Shown here: positions 8,874 to 17,308 of the stretch, piece after piece
Layout: the number at the start of each line of letters is the position of its first letter
Position numbering within the stretch: position 1 is the stretch's first letter
Assembly (NCBI RefSeq): GCF_001424405.1
Contig: NZ_LMPS01000001.1
Location: 1,237,999-1,301,998 of the forward strand
DNA from: Dyadobacter sp. Leaf189
GTDB taxonomy: Bacteria; Bacteroidota; Bacteroidia; Cytophagales; Spirosomataceae
DNA length: 64,000 bases
Direction of reading: 5' to 3'
The notes under the pieces: model-generated
What the model was told of the DNA's origin: nothing
The model's input: the letters and a program-made list of their open reading frames with translations, nothing else
Database searches by the model: none
Translations under genes and position numbers: made by a program

Positions 8874-11255
8874 ATGCTTAGAAATTATTTCAAGATCGCG
8901 TTCCGCACGCTTTGGAAAAACCGGCTTTTTACTGGGATAAACTTGCTGGGACTATCCCTTGGGCTCGCCAGTGTAGGTGTGCTGATCCTGTTTGTTCAGC
9001 GCGGGATCACTTTCGATACTTTTCACGAAAACACCGATCAGATCTACCTGGTACAAACCGAAACCCGCGACGGCAGGTACAATCAAACTGTACATCCGAT
9101 TCTGGGTCAGCTGGTGAAAACATATCCTGAAATAGAGGACGGGACGCATTTTCAGGGTTGGTACGATTTGTGGATCGGCTACAAGGGAAAAGATGCGCAG
9201 GGCGATACCAAGTTTGTGGATCCGGGCTTTCTCAGCATTTTTACTTTCAAACTTAAATACGGAAATCCTCAAACGGCTTTGAAAGACCGGCAGTCTATCG
9301 TGATCAGTCAGCAAATTTCTGAGTCGCTTTTTGGTAATAAAAATCCTGTCGGCGAGACAGTTTCAGTAAACGATACGCTTAATTTCAAGGTAACAGGTGT
9401 TTTGGAAAAAATACCTGAAAATTCGTCGCTGCAATTTGATGTACTCGCGCCCATCGCTTTCCTGGAAGCTGACAAGAGCTTTGCAAACAATGCAGATTGG
9501 TACAATACCTTCTCAAACGTATACCTGAAATTGCGGAAGGATGCCGATGTCGCCAAATTTCAGAAGCAAATGCCCGCTTTTGCAAAAGCACATTTCGGCA
9601 CTGCAGATGCTGACCGGGGCGTGCATATCGCTCCATTGAAGGAATATATTCACACAGAAAATCCGGGCTTCAAATGGATGATCTATGGCGCAATCCTGAT
9701 AGCAGGCTTCATTTTGCTCATTATCAGCATTAATCTGCTGAACCTGAATACTTCCATTGCGTTTACACGCGCCAAAGAAGTGGCTGTGCGGAAGGTAACC
9801 GGGTCGACATTGAAACAGATCCTGTTCCAGTTCTGGACTGAGTCCGGAATCGTGCTGATTGCCTCGCTGCTACTTTCCATTGTATTTGCAGTAACCTACC
9901 TGGTGCCCGAATTCAATGAATTCAGACAGGGCAGAATGCAGCTGGTACTCAGCTGGGAGCGGGATTATGTAACGCTTGTTGTGCTTGCGGGCGTTATCAG
10001 CCTTATCGCTGTAATTGCGGGCACCTATCCCGCGCTTTATCTGAACAAACTGGATCTGAGGGATACCATTAAAGGAAAACTGTCCAACAAGGCTGGCGGA
10101 CGCGGCTGGACCCGCAGTACGCTGATCGTCGTGCAGTTTGTGATTGCATTTGCACTGGCCATCGGCGCGATTACTGTAAGAAAGCAGGTAAGCTTTATGC
10201 GGCAGGCCAAGCCCGGGTATGAGCACAGCAATGTGGTAGTAGTCTCCACGGACCTGCAATTCAAAAATGAAAAAGCGGCCAGAAGTCAGTTTAAGTCAAT
10301 TCTCGACGGTCTTAATCAGGATTCGCGGGTGCAAAGCTTTGTGACTTCAAGTGTAGTACCGACCAAATACTGGGGTAACTACAACATGTACCTGCCAGAA
10401 AAGGAGACCAGCAAGGAAGTGCGGTTCAGGCATTTGGGTTCTGGCGCACGCTATGCCGAGACGTACGGGATACAAATCGTCGAAGGCCGGGAGTTTTCGG
10501 ATGAGATTGACAAGGATGGTAAAAATAATCCGGTTATTATCAATGAGTCGGCGATGAAGGCGCTGGGCTGGAAGACGGCGGTGGGCAAGCGCCTGCGCCA
10601 GAAAAATAACACAGAGGTTTATACGGTAGTGGGCGTGATGAAAGACTTCCATTACCAGGAGCTGAAAGACAAGATTGAGCCGCTGCTGCATTGGTACGGA
10701 GGCCCGGCTGGCATAAATAATTACCTGAGCATCAGGCTTCATGACATTGGTCAGGCAAAGAAGGTACTGTCGGCGGTGGAGGCCAAAATGAAACAGATTC
10801 CCGCGCGCAAGCCGTTTTCTGCATTTTACGCCTCTGATGCGTTGAGCAGTCAGTACAATCACATGGACGGGATCTGGAAGATGGTCAATTTTGTCAGTTT
10901 GTTGTCGATTATCATTGCATTTGCAGGCGTTTTTGGTCTGATCACACTGGCGGCCAATCAGCGTACCAAAGAGGTGGGTATCCGCAAAGTACTGGGTTCC
11001 GGCGTTTGGGAAATTGTTTATTTGCTTTCAAAAGACTTCCTGCTCCTGGTGGTAATCGCCGTGATCATCGGTTCGCCGCTGGCTTACCTGTTTGAGAAAA
11101 ACTATCTTCAAACATTCGAATACCACATTAGCATTGACTGGTACATTTACGGATTGGTAGGGCTATTCGCGTTGCTGTTAACCATGCTCACGGTCGGCTT
11201 TCAAAGTATCAATGCAGCATTGACAAATCCGGTGAAGAGTTTGAGGAGTGAATAG
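8874..11255 (+). CDS. FtsX/MacB-type ABC permease D
   Basis: A 793-residue permease, start chosen at ATG giving MLRNYFKIAFRTLWKNR; an in-frame TTG 21 bp upstream is less likely. This is one of the more divergent members: the first contact motif is RAKEVAVRKVTGS and the second RTKEVGIRKVLGSG, where most paralogues end in G-A-S. The first periplasmic domain has an unusual W-Y-D-L-W-I-G-Y-K-G segment. It keeps the G-V-M-K-D-F-H-Y segment and the NPVKSLRSE tail. It is the last permease of the first block and is followed by the toxin-antitoxin remnants. Confidence 0.95.
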   Translation: MLRNYFKIAFRTLWKNRLFTGINLLGLSLGLASVGVLILFVQRGITFDTFHENTDQIYLVQTETRDGRYNQTVHPILGQLVKTYPEIEDGTHFQGWYDLWIGYKGKDAQGDTKFVDPGFLSIFTFKLKYGNPQTALKDRQSIVISQQISESLFGNKNPVGETVSVNDTLNFKVTGVLEKIPENSSLQFDVLAPIAFLEADKSFANNADWYNTFSNVYLKLRKDADVAKFQKQMPAFAKAHFGTADADRGVHIAPLKEYIHTENPGFKWMIYGAILIAGFILLIISINLLNLNTSIAFTRAKEVAVRKVTGSTLKQILFQFWTESGIVLIASLLLSIVFAVTYLVPEFNEFRQGRMQLVLSWERDYVTLVVLAGVISLIAVIAGTYPALYLNKLDLRDTIKGKLSNKAGGRGWTRSTLIVVQFVIAFALAIGAITVRKQVSFMRQAKPGYEHSNVVVVSTDLQFKNEKAARSQFKSILDGLNQDSRVQSFVTSSVVPTKYWGNYNMYLPEKETSKEVRFRHLGSGARYAETYGIQIVEGREFSDEIDKDGKNNPVIINESAMKALGWKTAVGKRLRQKNNTEVYTVVGVMKDFHYQELKDKIEPLLHWYGGPAGINNYLSIRLHDIGQAKKVLSAVEAKMKQIPARKPFSAFYASDALSSQYNHMDGIWKMVNFVSLLSIIIAFAGVFGLITLAANQRTKEVGIRKVLGSGVWEIVYLLSKDFLLLVVIAVIIGSPLAYLFEKNYLQTFEYHISIDWYIYGLVGLFALLLTMLTVGFQSINAALTNPVKSLRSE

Positions 11256-11317
11256 AGGGGGAATTGGAGTTTAGATTATGTATGATTAAATTGAAGTAGT
11301 TAATAGAAAAAGCGGAA

Positions 11318-11557
11318 ATGATGGAAGCTAAAACAATTGACTCGGAGATTTTACTTTACCTTCCTTTATTGGAAGATGAAGAGAAAAAATCTTTATTGAG
11401 CGTAATTAAGTCCTTTCTGAATCTTAAAAAGGAGCATAGCCGGGATTTTGAAAACTCCCTGGAAGAATATAACATGGAACTTGATGACGCACTTAAACGC
11501 ATTGACAGTGGTTCCTTTATAACGCATGAAGACGTGGAAAAGCATTCCGCTAAATGA
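11318..11557 (+). CDS. Small antitoxin-like protein (addiction module)
   Basis: A 79-residue acidic protein with a helical N-terminal region and the C-terminal pattern L-D-D-A-L-K-R-I-D-S-G-x-F-I-T-H-E-D-V, typical of antitoxins paired with RelE/ParE-type toxins. It should bind and neutralise the toxin and repress the operon. Its stop overlaps the next start as ATGA, the usual coupling of such modules. The downstream toxin is truncated, so this antitoxin may now be an orphan. Family assignment is by pattern, not by search. Confidence 0.65.
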   Translation: MMEAKTIDSEILLYLPLLEDEEKKSLLSVIKSFLNLKKEHSRDFENSLEEYNMELDDALKRIDSGSFITHEDVEKHSAK

Positions 11558-11682
11558 TCGAGCGGTTCTACAGGGCATTTGAGATTAACAAAATACGCAT
11601 TTCATACTATATAGACGAAGCAGCAAAAGCAGTAAAGATCATCCGCGTAAGAAGTACACATCAAAAGCCGTTTTCTTATTAG
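11554..11682 (+). pseudogene. RelE/ParE-type toxin remnant
   Basis: A 42-residue frame overlapping the antitoxin stop by four bases. It reads F-Y-R-A-F-E-I-N-K-I-R-I-S-Y-Y-I-D then I-I-R-V-R-S-T-H-Q-K-P, which looks like the last two strands of a RelE/ParE toxin (usually about 95-100 residues). The first half of the fold is missing, so an in-frame internal deletion is the simplest reading. It is too short for the track used to list larger ORFs and is probably inactive. Confidence 0.6.
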
Positions 11683-11782
11683 AAGTCAAAGTCTCGAATT
11701 TATGATCGACTTTGAGAAGTGAGTTGGCGGAGTTTATATCTGACATTAAGTACTTTTTTTAATTAAAACAAATGAGGCTGGG

Positions 11783-12010
11783 ATGTATTTAGAGAGAATT
11801 ACATTTGACCCCAAAATCATGGGCGGGAAGCCTTGTATCAGGGGAATGAGGGTAACTGTTGGTACAATTGTTAATCTGGTTGCATCAGGAAGCAGCTTTG
11901 CAGAGATACTGCATTTTTACCCATATCTTGAAGAAGAAGATATCAAAGAAGCATTAAGTTACGCCGCCTGGCGTTCTGAGGAAATGGAACTCCCCTTTCT
12001 GGTTGCATGA
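11783..12010 (+). CDS. DUF433 family antitoxin-like protein
   Basis: A 75-residue protein with the DUF433 hallmarks: I-T-x-D-P-x-I-M-G-G-K-P-C-I-R-G-x-R-V-T-V near the N-terminus, and a helix-turn-helix-like region with E-I-L-x-x-Y-P-Y-L-x-x-x-D-I-x-x-A-L-x-Y-A-A. Proteins of this family commonly pair with a DUF5615 PIN-like toxin. The stop overlaps the next start as ATGA, and the next frame starts exactly as a DUF5615 protein does. The antitoxin is complete; the partner is broken. Confidence 0.85.
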   Translation: MYLERITFDPKIMGGKPCIRGMRVTVGTIVNLVASGSSFAEILHFYPYLEEEDIKEALSYAAWRSEEMELPFLVA

Positions 12011-12080
12011 AGGTTCTTATTGATATGAACTTGTCGCCAACTGAAAGTCAGAATTCTGCCTTTAAGGCCTTGACAGCCAA

Positions 12081-12116
12081 AGTCCAATACCGAACAAAAG
12101 TGTCCGAAAGCGGACA
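12081..12116 (+). promoter_or_regulatory. Tandem 16-bp palindromic sites upstream of permease E
   Basis: Two sites fit TGTCCG-N4-CGAACA: AGTCCAATACCGAACA (12081-12096) and TGTCCGAAAGCGGACA (12101-12116). They are exactly 20 bp apart, two helical turns. Matching sites precede permeases I, N and P and the DUF4097 gene. The arrangement fits a dimeric activator with upstream activating sites; the protein is not identified. Confidence 0.7.
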
Positions 12117-12123
12117 CTTTTTT
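12096..12123 (+). terminator. Rho-independent terminator overlapping the E activator site
   Basis: An 11-bp perfect stem (AAAAGTGTCCG with CGGACACTTTT) with an AAAG loop and a run of T. It would end transcription of the antitoxin/toxin-remnant operon, and its stem is also the palindromic regulatory site. Confidence 0.75.
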
Positions 12124-12182
12124 AGTTTAAAACCGGACTTATCGCATTGTTAATCAATATGTTGTAGTGTGTTTAATTGCTT

Positions 12183-12198
12183 TGGTATAATAATTCAC
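12183..12198 (+). promoter_or_regulatory. Promoter-like element before permease E
   Basis: TTGGTATAATAATTCA sits 67 bp after the palindromic site and about 46 bp before the start codon. It is the positional counterpart of TGGC...TTTG elements before I, N and P, but its match is the weakest (TTC instead of TTG). Confidence 0.35.
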
Positions 12199-12240
12199 TA
12201 ACGGATAACAGAAGTTTGCAAATCTTCCAATATCCGTTAG
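12198..12240 (+). other. Leader hairpin ending 2 bp before permease E start
   Basis: CTAACGGATA and TATCCGTTAG are perfect 10-bp complementary arms separated by 23 bases, and the second arm ends two bases before the ATG. In mRNA it would place the start codon at the foot of a stable stem. Confidence 0.65.
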
Positions 12241-12242
12241 CC

Positions 12243-14705
12243 ATGATTAAAAATTATCTGAAAATCGCGTGGAGAAATGTGCTTAAAAGTAAGCTGTTCT
12301 CTTCCATTAATGTATTTGGGCTGTCAGTCGGCATGACCTGCTGCATGCTCCTGTTGCTGTATATACTCAGTGAAGTTGCTTTTGACAAACACCACAGGAA
12401 TGCAGGTGATTTGTATCTTCTCAGGAGCGAGAATGTGCAGGCAAATGGTGAGAAAATGGATAATCCGCGCGCGCCTTCGCTTTACGCACAGGCTGTAAAA
12501 TCCGAATTCCCGGAAGTAGTAGAGGTAACCCGCCTGTGGCAGAACTTTCTGGAAGACAAAACACTCCTTAAAATTGAGGAAGCCGGCAAAACAGTCCGGT
12601 CTTTTTACGAAACAAAAGGTACGCACGTAGATCCGGCATTCTTCGATATGTTCTCTTATGAATTTACCGAAGGCGATCCGCACACCGCGTTAAAAGACCC
12701 GCATTCCATTGTGCTTTCCGAGGAAGTAGCTGCAAAGCTGTTCGGCAATGGACCGTTTTTAAACAAGAACATCAGAGTAGGAGGTCGCACGGGGAATAAT
12801 GAGGTTTTCAGGGTTACCGGGGTCTATAAAGACGAAAGCCGCAGGTCACACATCGACGCGCGCTACTTTTTGTCGCTGCAGGCAGGTTGGGTAGGAGATT
12901 ACCTGCGGGAGTCGAAGCAGGATTTTACGAATAACAACATGTTTTACACTTACCTGCAACTGAAACCCGGGACAAGCGCAGAGAAGTTTGGACAAAAGCT
13001 GCCTTCCTTCATAGACAAATACGCAAGAGCGGATTTGAAGCTCGCCGGCTTTGAGAAAAAGCTGCATTTGCTTGCTGTGCCCGATATTCACCTTTTCAAT
13101 GTTATTGATAAAATTGTAACTCCCACTACCAGCACTACGTATCTTTACATTCTGGGCTGCATTGCACTATTTACGCTCCTGATCGCCTGCATCAACTTCA
13201 TGAACCTTGCTACTGCACGCTCAGCCAAACGCGCTGCCGAGGTAGGGATGCGGAAAGTAATGGGCGCGGGAAAAGCTGGGTTGGTAGGTCAGTTCCTGGG
13301 CGAATCGATGGTGCTCACTTTTCTGGCGCTGATCATCGCTGTGCTGGCTGTGGCGCTTTGTCTTCCGTTCTTCAACCAGCTGGCCGATAAAACCTTGTAC
13401 ATCAGTGACCTGCTCAGGCCTGAGATTATCCTCGCATTCATCGCCCTGGCATTGATCACCGGACTACTCGCAGGCAGTTATCCTGCTTTTTTCCTTTCGC
13501 TCTTCAATCCACTGGATGTTATCAAAGGCAAATTCGTGAATTCTGTATCTGCTACCGCTTTGCGTCGCGGACTGGTGGTATTTCAGTTTGTAATTTCCAT
13601 TGGTCTGGTAGTTGGCACGATCGTCATTCAGCGGCAGATCAAGTTCATGCGGGAACAGCCTCTTGGCTTTAATAAAGACCAGCAGATTGTAATCGCATTC
13701 AGAAGTGAGGATTCCCGCAAAGTGTATACAGCGTTGAGAAACGAGCTGCTGCAAAACAGCCAGATCAGCGCGGCAGCGGGTACCTCTTATTATCCTGGTA
13801 TCCTCAATCCAAGCGATATGAAGGTGTATCTGCCTGGTCAAAGCGCGGCGACTGACAATACCGTTAAAACAAACTGGGTTGCACCGGAATTTATTGAAAC
13901 AATGGGCTTCATTCCGCTTGCAGGAAGGATGTTCTCAAAGGAATTCCCGAGTGATACTAACATGAAAATGGTCGTAAACGAGGCTACGCTGCGGAAGTTC
14001 GGAGTTCCGTTGGAAAAGGCGGTTGGTCAGAAACTGTTTTTCGACGACCGGTTTGGCGGGAATGTACCTGTTCCGATCGAGATCATCGGTGTAGTGAAAG
14101 ACTTCCATTTCGCGGATATGCACCAGGTGATCGAACCTTACGCGTTTTTTCTGCAAAGCAATACTTACTTCAATTATCTCATTGCACACGTCAATACGAA
14201 TGAGGTGACCACCGTGCTGCCGTTTGTGGAATCCAAATGGAAAGAGCTGGTGCCGGACGAACCTTTCAGTTTCAGTTTTGTCAATGAAGATTTCCAGCGC
14301 AATTATGCCGCCGACGCGCGCACAGGGCGCATTGTAAATTCTTTCACGATCATTTCCATTCTGATATCCTGCCTCGGATTGTTCGGGCTGGCGGCATTCG
14401 CGGCGCAGCAACGGATCAAGGAGATTGGCGTCAGAAAGGTACTCGGCGCCTCGGTAACAAGCATTGTAGCGTTGCTTTCGGGTGATTTTATCAAACTGAT
14501 CCTTGTCTCGATCGTAATCGCCACGCCATTGACCTGGTACCTGATGGACAAATGGCTCGAAGACTTCGCTTACCGGATCGATATCAAATGGTGGATGTTC
14601 CTGGTTGCAGGTATCATGTCTATTGTGATCGCATTGCTGACAGTAAGTACCCAGGCGATCAAAGCAGCAATTACAAATCCAGTGAAATCTCTTAAAAGTG
14701 AATAG
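12243..14705 (+). CDS. FtsX/MacB-type ABC permease E
   Basis: An 820-residue permease, the longest of the array, with start chosen at the ATG giving MIKNYLKIAWRNVLKSK. An in-frame upstream start would run through the leader hairpin and promoter-like element. Contact motifs are RAAEVGMRKVMGA and RIKEIGVRKVLGAS. The first periplasmic domain is extended and contains G-K-T-V-R-S-F-Y-E-T-K-G. The G-V-V-K-D-F-H-F segment and NPVKSLKSE tail are intact. It leads the second block (E-H) and has the best-defined upstream palindromes, suggesting it is the first gene of an independently regulated operon. Confidence 0.95.
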   Translation: MIKNYLKIAWRNVLKSKLFSSINVFGLSVGMTCCMLLLLYILSEVAFDKHHRNAGDLYLLRSENVQANGEKMDNPRAPSLYAQAVKSEFPEVVEVTRLWQNFLEDKTLLKIEEAGKTVRSFYETKGTHVDPAFFDMFSYEFTEGDPHTALKDPHSIVLSEEVAAKLFGNGPFLNKNIRVGGRTGNNEVFRVTGVYKDESRRSHIDARYFLSLQAGWVGDYLRESKQDFTNNNMFYTYLQLKPGTSAEKFGQKLPSFIDKYARADLKLAGFEKKLHLLAVPDIHLFNVIDKIVTPTTSTTYLYILGCIALFTLLIACINFMNLATARSAKRAAEVGMRKVMGAGKAGLVGQFLGESMVLTFLALIIAVLAVALCLPFFNQLADKTLYISDLLRPEIILAFIALALITGLLAGSYPAFFLSLFNPLDVIKGKFVNSVSATALRRGLVVFQFVISIGLVVGTIVIQRQIKFMREQPLGFNKDQQIVIAFRSEDSRKVYTALRNELLQNSQISAAAGTSYYPGILNPSDMKVYLPGQSAATDNTVKTNWVAPEFIETMGFIPLAGRMFSKEFPSDTNMKMVVNEATLRKFGVPLEKAVGQKLFFDDRFGGNVPVPIEIIGVVKDFHFADMHQVIEPYAFFLQSNTYFNYLIAHVNTNEVTTVLPFVESKWKELVPDEPFSFSFVNEDFQRNYAADARTGRIVNSFTIISILISCLGLFGLAAFAAQQRIKEIGVRKVLGASVTSIVALLSGDFIKLILVSIVIATPLTWYLMDKWLEDFAYRIDIKWWMFLVAGIMSIVIALLTVSTQAIKAAITNPVKSLKSE

Positions 14706-14775
14706 GGGAGAGGATGGAGGAAAGGGAGGAAGGACGAAGGAAGCGTTTTTCTTTTTCCTCCATCCTCTTCAAAAC
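14706..14775. repeat. Purine/pyrimidine inverted-repeat spacer E-F
   Basis: A purine tract (GGAGAGGATGGAGG-like) follows the stop of E, and a pyrimidine tract (CCTCCATCCTC) precedes F. GAGGATGGAGG pairs with CCTCCATCCTC exactly. The upstream open frame of F through this spacer is translated repeat. Confidence 0.8.
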
Positions 14776-14785
14776 CAATAACGCT

Positions 14786-17200
14786 ATGTTCGAAAACTAC
14801 GTCAAAATCGCAATGCGGAACCTTTGGAAGAGCAAAGGTTATGCGCTTATTAATGTTACCGGGCTTTCTGTTGCTTTTTGTATCAGTGCTTTTTTGTTCC
14901 TCACAGCCTACTTCGCGCTGTCGTTCGACGATTTCCACAAGGATAAGGAGCGCATTTATCAAACTTATTTTTTCTCGAATGAGGCGGAGAAAGCGCGTAA
15001 GTCCGGCTCAATGCCGCTGCCGCTTACACCAGCGCTGAAAGCGGAGTTCCCCGAAGTGGAAGCCGCCGCGCGCATTCTGAATGGAAGCGATGTGGTGCAG
15101 TATAACGGGAGGTACTTCGATAAGCAGATCAAGTTTACAGATGCAGATTTCTTCAAGATCTTCACCTTCCCGCTGATGCAAGGCAGCCCGGCAAGCGCAT
15201 TGAGCAACCTGAGTAATATCGTTATCACCGAGGATATGGCGAAGGATGTTTTCGGGAAGGAAGATCCCATCGGAAAGCAGTTGGAGGTAGGGCTCGACGG
15301 AAGCAAGAAGCAGTATATCGTTTCAGGTGTTTTTAAAGATTTTCCGGAAAATTCGACGATCAAGTTTGATGCATTTGTCAGGATTGAGAATGCAGGTGGT
15401 TACCAGCAACAAAAAGATCAATGGGACGCGCATTCACATCCTGTTTTCGTGAAACTCAAACCCAATGTTGATCAGGTTGCTTTTGAAAAAAGGCTGCGTT
15501 CGTTAACCCCCAAATATTTCAGCGACAACATTACAAGTTTGAAAAAACAAGGAGCCAAGCCGGACGAAAGAGGCGATCTCTTTGCATTGCGGCTCACCAA
15601 ATTGGAGGATGTACATTTCGATTCTTCACTGGCGGGCAGCTCGCCCATTGCATTGATTTATGCATTGATGGCAATTGGGGTTTTCATTCTGCTGATTGCC
15701 TCTTTTAACTTCATCAATCTGAACGTAGCGAGGTCTTTCATCCGTGCGCGGGAAGTAGGCGTAAGAAAGTCGCTGGGCGCATTAAAACAACAGCTTTTCC
15801 TGCAAATCTGGGCGGAAGCGGGTATCATTTGCTTTTTCGGATTTCTGGTTGGTATCGCACTTACCGTACTGCTCCTGCCTTCTTTCAATGCAACTTTCCA
15901 GTCCAAACTAAGTCTCGGCTACATTTTCGAGCCTGATAAGCTGGCGCTGATCATCGGGCTGTTTGTATTTGTTGCATTGCTTGCAGGAGGCTATCCCGCC
16001 TGGCAAATGTCGCGGTTCAATGCAGTAGAGGTTTTGAAAGGCAAAGTATCTTTGAAAAAACCAGGTATACTACGCAATTCACTCATTGTTGCCCAATTTA
16101 CCCTGTCAAGCCTGCTGATCTGCTGTACCATCATCGCCGTGCAACAGGTTAATCACTTACGCACAGAGCCGCTCGGGTTCAAAAAAGAAGAAGTGATCAG
16201 TATTCCGGTGGGTAGCAAGGTGGACGGGCAGGTAGCATTGCGCCGCCTGCGAAATTTGCTGAAAGATGATCCCAATGTACTGAGCATGACCGGCAGCGGA
16301 GTTAACCTCGGTATCGGGCTCGACAGAAGCACTTCCCGCAGCGTAATCGGTTTTACTTTCAAGGAAAGGGAAGTCTCGACCGACTGGCTGCAGATCGATT
16401 ACGATTATCTCAAAACATTGAATATAAAGCTGCTCGCAGGTCGCGAGTTCGATCCGGCTTACCCGACAGATTCGCTGGACCGCGTTATTATCACCGAAAG
16501 TATGGCCAAGATGATCGGAGAGAAAGATCCGATCGGTAAGTTTTTCCAGACAGATACAGCCGGTGTAAAGTATCAGATCATCGGACTTGTTTCTGATTTC
16601 AACCTTTATTCTTCCAAAAACGAGAAGAAGCCGATTACCATGCATATTTCACCCTCGGGCGGAATCAGCTACATATTTGTCAAAGTTGCGCCGAATAGTT
16701 TAAGAACCGCAATGGATAAATTGAAAGCGTCCTGGAAGGAAATCTCACCTGAATCGGATTTCAATGCTTCGTTTGTGGATGAAAATACAAATGCCTGGTA
16801 CAAAGAAGAAGAACGTATGTCGCAGGTGTTCAGCCTGGCTTCGGTGGTGGCGATTATCCTGTCCTGCCTTGGCCTGTTTGCTGTGGCGCTGATTGTAATT
16901 GAGCAACGTACAAAGGAGATCGGGGTACGCAAGGTGCTTGGGGCGAGCATTGCCAGTCTTGTTCTGGTACTGTCCAAAGACTTTGTCAAACTCGTGCTGG
17001 TAGCAATTCTGATCGCAACTCCGCTGGCGTGGTTTGCAATGCAGGCGTGGCTGGACAATTACCCTTACCGGATCAGCATCAATCCATTGATCTTCATTTT
17101 TGTAGGTCTGGCAGCAGTGATCGTCGCAGTAGCAACGGTGAGTTTCCAAAGTATCAAAGCAGCATTAATGAACCCTGTTAAATCATTAAAATCGGAATAG
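14786..17200 (+). CDS. FtsX/MacB-type ABC permease F
   Basis: An 804-residue permease with start at the ATG giving MFENYVKIAMRNLWKSK. The contact motifs are RAREVGVRKSLGA and RTKEIGVRKVLGAS. The region preceding the second motif is unusual (ALIVIEQRTKEIG, where most have AAFTAEQR). The second periplasmic domain has G-L-V-S-D-F-N-L instead of G-V-V-K-D-F-H-F, a departure at a position nearly invariant elsewhere. It ends NPVKSLKSE. It lies inside block 2. Confidence 0.95.
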   Translation: MFENYVKIAMRNLWKSKGYALINVTGLSVAFCISAFLFLTAYFALSFDDFHKDKERIYQTYFFSNEAEKARKSGSMPLPLTPALKAEFPEVEAAARILNGSDVVQYNGRYFDKQIKFTDADFFKIFTFPLMQGSPASALSNLSNIVITEDMAKDVFGKEDPIGKQLEVGLDGSKKQYIVSGVFKDFPENSTIKFDAFVRIENAGGYQQQKDQWDAHSHPVFVKLKPNVDQVAFEKRLRSLTPKYFSDNITSLKKQGAKPDERGDLFALRLTKLEDVHFDSSLAGSSPIALIYALMAIGVFILLIASFNFINLNVARSFIRAREVGVRKSLGALKQQLFLQIWAEAGIICFFGFLVGIALTVLLLPSFNATFQSKLSLGYIFEPDKLALIIGLFVFVALLAGGYPAWQMSRFNAVEVLKGKVSLKKPGILRNSLIVAQFTLSSLLICCTIIAVQQVNHLRTEPLGFKKEEVISIPVGSKVDGQVALRRLRNLLKDDPNVLSMTGSGVNLGIGLDRSTSRSVIGFTFKEREVSTDWLQIDYDYLKTLNIKLLAGREFDPAYPTDSLDRVIITESMAKMIGEKDPIGKFFQTDTAGVKYQIIGLVSDFNLYSSKNEKKPITMHISPSGGISYIFVKVAPNSLRTAMDKLKASWKEISPESDFNASFVDENTNAWYKEEERMSQVFSLASVVAIILSCLGLFAVALIVIEQRTKEIGVRKVLGASIASLVLVLSKDFVKLVLVAILIATPLAWFAMQAWLDNYPYRISINPLIFIFVGLAAVIVAVATVSFQSIKAALMNPVKSLKSE

Positions 17201-17300
17201 AGGGAGAATGGAAGAAGGAGGAAGGAGGAAGGAGGAAGGAGGAAGTCTTTACCATCCTCCCTTTCCTCCATCCTCCCTTTTCTCCCTTTCCTTCATCCCA
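17201..17300. repeat. Purine/pyrimidine inverted-repeat spacer F-G
   Basis: Repeated AGGAGGA units (7-bp period) directly after F are followed by CATCCTCCCTTTCCTCC-type pyrimidines before G. The arms are complementary over most of their length, and part of the purine arm is a tandem heptamer, linking this spacer type to the 7-bp repeats elsewhere. Confidence 0.8.
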
Positions 17301-17308
17301 AAACAGCC

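Larger units (their letters stand above)
12007..12153 (+). pseudogene. DUF5615 PIN-like toxin remnant
   Basis: The frame begins M-K-V-L-I-D-M-N-L-S-P, the N-terminus typical of DUF5615 PIN-like toxins (normally about 110-120 residues), including the first acidic residue of the PIN site. After these 11 residues the sequence is unrelated and stops after 48 residues. The 3' part of the frame contains the palindromic regulatory sites of permease E, so the toxin appears to have been cut at this junction. Confidence 0.65.
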
